The notes beneath the pieces are model-generated. The model searched no databases and had not been told where the DNA came from. It was given only the letters and a program-made list of their open reading frames with translations. 64,000 nucleotides of DNA from Sphingomonas sp. Its GTDB lineage: Bacteria > Pseudomonadota > Alphaproteobacteria > Sphingomonadales > Sphingomonadaceae. Numbering within the stretch: position 1 is the first letter of the stretch; the number at the start of each line of letters is the position of its first letter. Shown here in pieces: positions 58,673-64,000 of the stretch. Location of the stretch: positions 186,001 to 250,000 of the forward strand of contig NZ_JAFKLZ010000004.1 of NCBI RefSeq assembly GCF_017304615.1, written 5' to 3'. The position numbers and the translations under genes are program-made.

Positions 58673-61600
58673 ATGCCAAAAACCACGTTGAAATCGCTGT
58701 CGGACGCGCTCGCGGATCGACTGGTGAAGGGTGCGCTTCCGGGCGAGTTGCAGGGCTTCGGCAAAGCCGAACGTGCGGAGGCCGCCGCCTTCGTCGCAAC
58801 TGCCGCCTATAACCGGCCGCCCGGCGAGCCGACGATGGTGATCGAGCCGATCGCGGCCAACGATCCCAACCGCCGGATGCGCGTCGCGATCGTCAACGAC
58901 GACATGCCCTTCCTGGTCGATTCGATCGCGGCGACGATCGCGAGCCATGACATCGCGGTCGACCGAATCATCCATCCCGTCATCCCGGTCAGCCGCGATC
59001 CGCATGGCGGGCTGATGGGCGTCGGCGAGGGTTCGCCCGAGTCGATGATCTATATCGAGATGGAGCGCGCCGACGCCCGCGAGCGCCGGAGCCTTCTCAC
59101 CACGCTCGAAACCAACCTGAAGGACGTCCGCGCCGCGGTGACGGACTGGGTCGCACTGCAGGATGCGATGGCGAAAGATGCCAGGACGCTGACCGGCGAA
59201 GGCGCGGCGCTGCTCGACTGGTTCCTCGATCGCCATTTCACCCTGCTCGGCCACGCGAAATATGGCCGCGATGCCGGCGCAAAATCGCCGCTCGGCATTT
59301 GCCGCAACAAGCATGACGTGCCGATCCTGGCCGAAGCATCGCGTGCGTTGGCAGTTAAATGGTTCGAAGCGGGCAATGAGGGTCCGCTGCTGCTCAAGTC
59401 GAATCTGATCTCGGGCGTGCATCGGCACATCCCGCTCGACTTGGTCGTGGTGCCGATCCGCGATGGCGGCAAGATCGCGGGCCTGTCTATCCATGCCGGT
59501 CTGTGGACCTCGTCGGCGCTTAACAGCCCGCCGGACGATATTCCGCTGCTCCGCATGCGCCTTTCAGACCTGCAGAAGAAATTCGGCTTCGATCCGAAGG
59601 GCCACGCGGGCAAGGCGCTGGAACACGCGCTGACCACTCTGCCTCACGACTTGCTGATCGCATTCACACCGCAAGCGCTCGAAGACGTCGCGCTGACCGC
59701 GATGAGCCTCGCCGATCGACCGCGACCCAAGCTGGTGCTCGCGAAATCGATCCTGGGCCGACACCTGTTCGCTTTCGTTTGGCTGCCCCGCGACGAACTG
59801 ACCACGGCGCGACGCATCGCGATCGGTGAGATGCTGAGCGGAGCGGCGAGCGGCCCGCTGCTCAACTGGGCGGTGGCGATGGACGACGTGATAGCGCTGA
59901 TCCGCTACACGATCGACCTGCGCGATGGCGGCGAGATGCCCGACGAAGCGGCGCTCGACGTGCGCCTCGCACGGATGATGCGCGGCTGGGCGCCGGGGGT
60001 CGAGGCGGCGCTGAGCGACGCCGACCCGGCACGTTCGACGCGGCTCGCATTGCGCTGGGCGAATTGCTTCCCGCAAAGCTATCGCACGGTTAACACCCCT
60101 GATGAGGCGGCGCGCGACATCCTGAGCCTCGCCACGCTCGAAAATCCGGACGAACGCGCGGTTCGGCTGTATCGCGACGACAATGGGCAGGCGCGGCTCA
60201 ACCTGTATCGCCTGGGTGGAGCGATCGCGCTGTCGGACGCGGTGCCAGTACTGGAGAATTTCGGCTTCCGCGTGATCGAGGAAGTACCGACCGCGCTGAC
60301 GGACGACAATCAAGGTTTCATCCACGAATTCCTGATCGAAGCGACCGGCGGCAGCGCCAGCGTGTTCGACGGCGACACCACCGTGCTGGAAACCGCCATC
60401 GCGCAAGTGCTGGAAGGCACGGCGGAGAATGACGCGTTCAATCGCCTGATCGTCGATCTCAACATGGCGCCCAAGTCGGCGGTACTTTTCCGCGCTTGGT
60501 TCCGGTATTTGCGCCAGGGCGGCCTGACCTATGGCCTGACCACGGTGGTCGATGCGCTGCGCCGCGCGCCCGACGTGGCGCTGGCGCTGATCGATCGCTT
60601 CCTTGCCGCGCACGCGCCCGACGGTGCGCGCGAAGAGGGCGTGGCGCTGGCCGACAAGGCGATCGCCAAGGGCCTCGACCAAGTGTCGGCGATCGACGAC
60701 GACCGCATCCTGCGCTCCATCAAGGGCGTCGTGGCGGCGACGTTGCGGACCAACGCCTTCACTCCGGCCGCCGACGAAGCGCTGGCGTTCAAGCTCGACA
60801 GCCACAAGGTGCCTGGCCTCCCCGCGCCGCTGCCCTGGCGCGAGATCTGGGTCTATTCGCCACGTGTCGAGGGCATCCACCTGCGCGCTGGCCCCGTGGC
60901 GCGCGGCGGGCTTCGCTGGTCCGACCGGCGCGACGACTTCCGCACCGAAATCCTCGGCCTGATGAAGGCACAGCGCGTCAAGAATGCCGTCATCGTGCCC
61001 ACCGGCGCGAAGGGCGGTTTCTATCCCAAGCAGCTTCCCAACCCCGCCACCGACCGCGACGCATGGCTGGCCGAGGGGACCGAAAGCTACCGCATCTTCA
61101 TCCGCACCCTGCTGTCGGTCACCGACAATATTGTCGAGGGCAAGGTCGTACACCCGGCGGGGGTCGCGATCCATGACGGCGAAGACCCCTATTTCGTCGT
61201 CGCCGCCGACAAGGGCACGGCGACGTTCAGCGATGTCGCGAACGAAATCGCGGTGTCGCGCGGCTTCTGGCTGGGCGACGCGTTCGCCTCCGGCGGGTCG
61301 CAGGGTTACGATCACAAGGCGATGGGCATCACCGCAAAGGGCGCGTGGGTATCGGTCCAGCGTCATTTCGCCGAACGCGGGATCGACGTGCAGACCGACA
61401 CGATCCGCGTCGTCGGGTGCGGCGACATGTCGGGCGACGTGTTCGGCAACGGCATGCTGTTGTCGCAGACGCTCAAGATCGTCGCCGCGTTCGATCATCG
61501 CCATATCTTCCTCGACCCCGATCCCGATCCCGCGGCAAGCTGGGCGGAACGCGCGCGGATGTTCGCGCTGCCGCGGTCGAGCTGGGCCGACTACAATCCT

Positions 61601-63280
61601 TCGCTGATCTCGAAGGGCGGCGGGGTGTTCCCCCGCACCGCCAAGACGGTGCCGCTGACGAAGGAAGTGAAGGCCGCGCTCGGCATCGCCGCCGACGAGC
61701 TCGAACCGACGGCGTTGATCTCCGCCATCCTCAAGAGCCCGGTCGATCTGATCTGGTTCGGTGGCATCGGCACCTATGTGAAGGCGGCAAGCGAGAACAA
61801 CATCCAGGTCGGCGATCCGGCCAACGACCGCCTTCGCGTCGACGCGGAGGATCTCCGCGCGACCGCGATCGGTGAGGGCGCGAACCTCGGCGTGACGCAG
61901 GCCGGGCGCATCGCCTTTGCGAGCGCGGGCGGGCGCATCAACACCGACTTCATCGACAATTCGGCCGGCGTCGATTGTTCGGACAATGAGGTCAACATCA
62001 AGATCGCGCTCAACCGCGAGATGATCGAGGGGCGCATCAAGTTCGACGCGCGCAACACCTTGCTCGCGTCGATGACCGACGACGTCGCTCACCTCGTTCT
62101 CGAGGACAATCGCCTCCAGACGCTCGGCCTGTCGATCATGGAACAGGACGGCGCGCAGGCGCTGCCGAGCTATGTCCGGCTGATCGAGATTTTCGAGGCC
62201 GCCGGCCGCCTCGACCGCGCGGTCGAGGGGCTGGGCGACAACGGTACGCTGCTGCGGCGCGAGGCCGAGGGGCACGGCCTGACCAGGCCCGAGCTCGCCG
62301 TGCTGCTCGCGACCGCCAAGCTCGCGCTGCAGGACGCGATCGAGCATACCGAGCTCGGCCAGGACCCCGAGCTCCGCGCCGACCTCCACGCCGCCTTCCC
62401 GCCCGCGATGCGAAAGAAGTTCGCGACCGCGATCGACGAACACCGGCTGCGTAGCGAGATCGTCGCGACCAAGCTCGCCAACCGCATCATCAACCGCCTC
62501 GGCGTGCTCCACCCCTTCGAGCTGGCGGAAGAGGAAGGCGCGGCGATGGGTGACATCGCGGCGATGTTCGTCGTGGTCGAACGGCTATTCGGCCTCGACA
62601 AGCTGTGGGCGGAGATCGAGACGACCCCGATGCCCGAAGCGGGCCGCCTGGCGCTGTTCGACGAGGTCGCGGTCGCCGTCCGCAGCCAGATCGCCGATCT
62701 GCTGCGCGTGACCAAGCCGGGCACGAGCCCCGGCGCAGCGTTGGCGCGACTCGGCAAGGGTGTGGGCGCGCTCGACCGTCAGACCAAGCAATTGCTGCTC
62801 GAGGAGGCGTCGACCCAAAGCGCGCGGATCACCGCCAATCTACAGGCGACGGGCGCCCCGGCGGCACTCGCCAAGAAGGTAGTGCGGCTGTTCGAACTCG
62901 ACGGGGCGGTCGGGCTCGCCGATCTCGGCGCAACGCTCGGCATCGACGAGACCGTGCTGACTCGCGCGTTCACGCATCTGGGACAGGCGCTCGGTCTCGA
63001 CTGGGCGCAAGCCAACGCGGCACGGATCGTTTCGAGCGACCCGTGGGAGCGTTTGCTGATCGCCGGCCTGGCGCGCGATTTCCAGCAGTTGCGGCTCGAG
63101 TTCTTGGCGCGCAGTGCGGGCAAGGACCCCGAGGGCGCAGTCGACGCGTGGCTGGCGGCGAACGCCGGGCGCGTGGCGCAGTTCAAGGGCGTGGTCGATC
63201 GCGCCCGTACGGCAGCCGCCCCCAACGCCGCGATGCTCGCGCAGATCGCGGGACAGGCGCGGGTGCTGTTGGGGAGGTAA
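58673..63280 (+). CDS. gdhB: NAD-dependent glutamate dehydrogenase, large (180 kDa) type
   Basis: A 1535-aa enzyme that oxidises glutamate to 2-oxoglutarate. N-terminal ACT-like regulatory regions (from residue 1 to about 700) precede the catalytic core with GPVARGGLRWSDRRDDFRTEILGLMKAQRVKNAVIVPTGAKGGFYPKQLP, then ITAKGAWVSVQRHF and VGCGDMSGDVFGNGML (NAD site). A long C-terminal helical domain follows. Length is that of L-GDH180 enzymes. It feeds glutamate carbon into the TCA cycle. The gene symbol is the one used for this family in Pseudomonas. Confidence 0.95.
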   Translation: MPKTTLKSLSDALADRLVKGALPGELQGFGKAERAEAAAFVATAAYNRPPGEPTMVIEPIAANDPNRRMRVAIVNDDMPFLVDSIAATIASHDIAVDRIIHPVIPVSRDPHGGLMGVGEGSPESMIYIEMERADARERRSLLTTLETNLKDVRAAVTDWVALQDAMAKDARTLTGEGAALLDWFLDRHFTLLGHAKYGRDAGAKSPLGICRNKHDVPILAEASRALAVKWFEAGNEGPLLLKSNLISGVHRHIPLDLVVVPIRDGGKIAGLSIHAGLWTSSALNSPPDDIPLLRMRLSDLQKKFGFDPKGHAGKALEHALTTLPHDLLIAFTPQALEDVALTAMSLADRPRPKLVLAKSILGRHLFAFVWLPRDELTTARRIAIGEMLSGAASGPLLNWAVAMDDVIALIRYTIDLRDGGEMPDEAALDVRLARMMRGWAPGVEAALSDADPARSTRLALRWANCFPQSYRTVNTPDEAARDILSLATLENPDERAVRLYRDDNGQARLNLYRLGGAIALSDAVPVLENFGFRVIEEVPTALTDDNQGFIHEFLIEATGGSASVFDGDTTVLETAIAQVLEGTAENDAFNRLIVDLNMAPKSAVLFRAWFRYLRQGGLTYGLTTVVDALRRAPDVALALIDRFLAAHAPDGAREEGVALADKAIAKGLDQVSAIDDDRILRSIKGVVAATLRTNAFTPAADEALAFKLDSHKVPGLPAPLPWREIWVYSPRVEGIHLRAGPVARGGLRWSDRRDDFRTEILGLMKAQRVKNAVIVPTGAKGGFYPKQLPNPATDRDAWLAEGTESYRIFIRTLLSVTDNIVEGKVVHPAGVAIHDGEDPYFVVAADKGTATFSDVANEIAVSRGFWLGDAFASGGSQGYDHKAMGITAKGAWVSVQRHFAERGIDVQTDTIRVVGCGDMSGDVFGNGMLLSQTLKIVAAFDHRHIFLDPDPDPAASWAERARMFALPRSSWADYNPSLISKGGGVFPRTAKTVPLTKEVKAALGIAADELEPTALISAILKSPVDLIWFGGIGTYVKAASENNIQVGDPANDRLRVDAEDLRATAIGEGANLGVTQAGRIAFASAGGRINTDFIDNSAGVDCSDNEVNIKIALNREMIEGRIKFDARNTLLASMTDDVAHLVLEDNRLQTLGLSIMEQDGAQALPSYVRLIEIFEAAGRLDRAVEGLGDNGTLLRREAEGHGLTRPELAVLLATAKLALQDAIEHTELGQDPELRADLHAAFPPAMRKKFATAIDEHRLRSEIVATKLANRIINRLGVLHPFELAEEEGAAMGDIAAMFVVVERLFGLDKLWAEIETTPMPEAGRLALFDEVAVAVRSQIADLLRVTKPGTSPGAALARLGKGVGALDRQTKQLLLEEASTQSARITANLQATGAPAALAKKVVRLFELDGAVGLADLGATLGIDETVLTRAFTHLGQALGLDWAQANAARIVSSDPWERLLIAGLARDFQQLRLEFLARSAGKDPEGAVDAWLAANAGRVAQFKGVVDRARTAAAPNAAMLAQIAGQARVLLGR

Positions 63281-63336
63281 AAAGGGGCAGGCTCGCGACA
63301 GATTGCAATAATTTAGCGCGGCCGCCCCAATTGCTT

Positions 63337-63352
63337 TTGCGAATCGTTCGCG
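63337..63352. promoter_or_regulatory. Possible Fur-like operator upstream of the PepSY gene
   Basis: TTGCGAATCGTTCGCG contains GCGAA-TCG-TTCGC, a short palindrome that loosely fits a 7-1-7 Fur site. PepSY membrane proteins near the start are often iron-regulated. The match is weak. Confidence 0.3.
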
Positions 63353-63397
63353 TTATCGAACGGCCTCGTTCCCAATCTCCGGATTCGCGCTGACTCG

Positions 63398-64000
63398 ATG
63401 ACCTCCGCTCCCGCCCGTGCGCGGCCCGGCCGCAAGGCGTTCTGGCTGAAGCAGCTCCACACCTGGCACTGGATCAGCTCGGCGGTCAGCCTGATCGGGC
63501 TGCTGCTGTTCGCGATCACCGGCTTCACGCTCAACCATGCCGGCGACATCGAAGGCAGCCCGAAGACGGTGCAGAAGGCGGCGACATTGCCCGTGCCTCT
63601 GCTCAAGTCGGTCGCGGCTGACGACCAACCCGACAGCAAGAAGCCCCTGCCCGCGCCGGTGGCGGACTGGGTGCGCGCCAATTTTCCGACCCGCGCCGAG
63701 GGCGAGGCGGAATGGTCGGCGGACGAAGTGTATCTCGCCCTGCCCCGCCCAGGCGGCGACGGCTGGATCGCGATCGACCGGCACAATGGCGCGGTGACGA
63801 GCGAGACGACCGATCGCGGCTGGCTCGCCTATCTCAACGACTTGCACAAGGGCCGCCATACCGGCGCGGTGTGGTCCGCTTTCATCGACGTTTTCGCCTT
63901 TGCCTGTCTTGTCTTCGCGCTGACCGGGCTGGTCCTGCTGTGGCTACATTCGCGGCGCCGCAGGCTGACCTGGCCGCTCGTCGCACTCGGTATGGCTATA
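63398..64000 (+). CDS. PepSY-associated transmembrane protein (3' part outside window)
   Basis: The frame is open to the window end (201 codons seen). A cytoplasmic head MTSAPARARPGRKAFWLKQLHTWHW leads into a membrane helix (ISSAVSLIGLLLFAITGFTL). Next comes a periplasmic PepSY-like part of about 100 residues (VADWVRANFPTRAEGEAEWSADEVYLALPRPGG), then LHKGRHTGAVWSAFIDVFAFACLVFALTGLVLLW, the typical PepSY-TM motif. Relatives often act beside TonB receptors in iron uptake or as ferric-reductase-like proteins. No stop is visible. Confidence 0.85.
   Translation, partial: MTSAPARARPGRKAFWLKQLHTWHWISSAVSLIGLLLFAITGFTLNHAGDIEGSPKTVQKAATLPVPLLKSVAADDQPDSKKPLPAPVADWVRANFPTRAEGEAEWSADEVYLALPRPGGDGWIAIDRHNGAVTSETTDRGWLAYLNDLHKGRHTGAVWSAFIDVFAFACLVFALTGLVLLWLHSRRRRLTWPLVALGMAI

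Noticed and set aside
59564-62512. A 982-codon open frame on the minus strand opposite the glutamate dehydrogenase gene
   Set aside because: High GC content keeps antisense frames open. Its translation has no family features and the plus-strand gene is complete and well matched.

Overview
This window comes from a high-GC alphaproteobacterium, most likely a sphingomonad (Sphingomonas or a close relative). The assignment rests on gene types that are characteristic together: an acidic/basic RNase E tail ending in a Trp-Trp motif, plant-type glutamate-cysteine ligase, the 180-kDa-type NAD-glutamate dehydrogenase, an alphaproteobacterial PAS_5 protein, a DUF3297 protein, and sphingomonad-style paired palindromic repeats. 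No rRNA, integrase, transposase, phage gene or CRISPR array was found. Both window ends cut a gene: an RNase E tail at the left and a PepSY-type membrane protein at the right.

Layout. 0-4.5 kb: RNase E end, an M48 metalloprotease coupled to a DsbA-like thiol oxidoreductase, and a two-gene ABC exporter. 4.6-12.3 kb (minus strand): two secreted serine hydrolases, glpX, glutaminyl cyclotransferase, dapD and a HAD nucleotidase. 12.5-15.8 kb (plus): an S8 protease with a lipobox and a beta-barrel-like tail, then a luciferase-like monooxygenase. 15.8-19.3 kb (minus): PepSY / response regulator / histidine kinase / lipid kinase operon. 19.4-22.6 kb: Uup-type ABC-F, tRNA-Gly(CCC), an isoprenylcysteine methyltransferase-like membrane protein. 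22.7-29.5 kb: gshA, rsmE, ubiA, pmbA and cysQ-like housekeeping block. 29.6-34.5 kb: a small secreted orphan, an XpaC/TelA pair, an FMN reductase, typA. 34.6-37.9 kb: two redox-type regulatory divergons (ArsR/rhodanese versus AhpD-like; SDR versus HxlR) and a cyclophilin. 38.0-42.0 kb: an ECF sigma factor with a membrane partner, an SMI1/EVE pair and small secreted or DUF proteins. 42.3-44.4 kb: infA-maf-RNase E/G-yacG operon and tRNA-Phe. 44.5-53.8 kb: PilZ protein, the polyamine/SPFH/DUF4178 cassette, and an ECF42 sigma factor with its YciI partner. 53.9-64 kb: penicillin acylase family protein, HGSNAT-like acyltransferase, PAS protein, giant glutamate dehydrogenase, PepSY membrane protein.

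The most unusual unit is the eight-gene minus-strand operon at 44957-51921: SPFH-SHOCT protein, two zinc-ribbon DUF4178 proteins, a 49-aa membrane miniprotein, DUF350, a membrane-embedded spermidine-synthase-like enzyme, a Tat-exported FAD amine-oxidase-like protein and AdoMet decarboxylase. Genes overlap or lie within 15 bp of each other, so they are probably made together. They would link polyamine chemistry to an envelope scaffold. Its exact job cannot be read from sequence.

Other strong signals are a 36-bp perfect-arm palindrome between the SDR and HxlR genes that looks like two superimposed, exactly opposed promoters with a leaderless regulator mRNA, and an ECF42-type promoter motif (TGTCGA-N17-CGTC) upstream of the YciI gene. 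Eight paired-palindrome (REP-like) elements of four sequence classes all lie between 8.7 and 28.7 kb.
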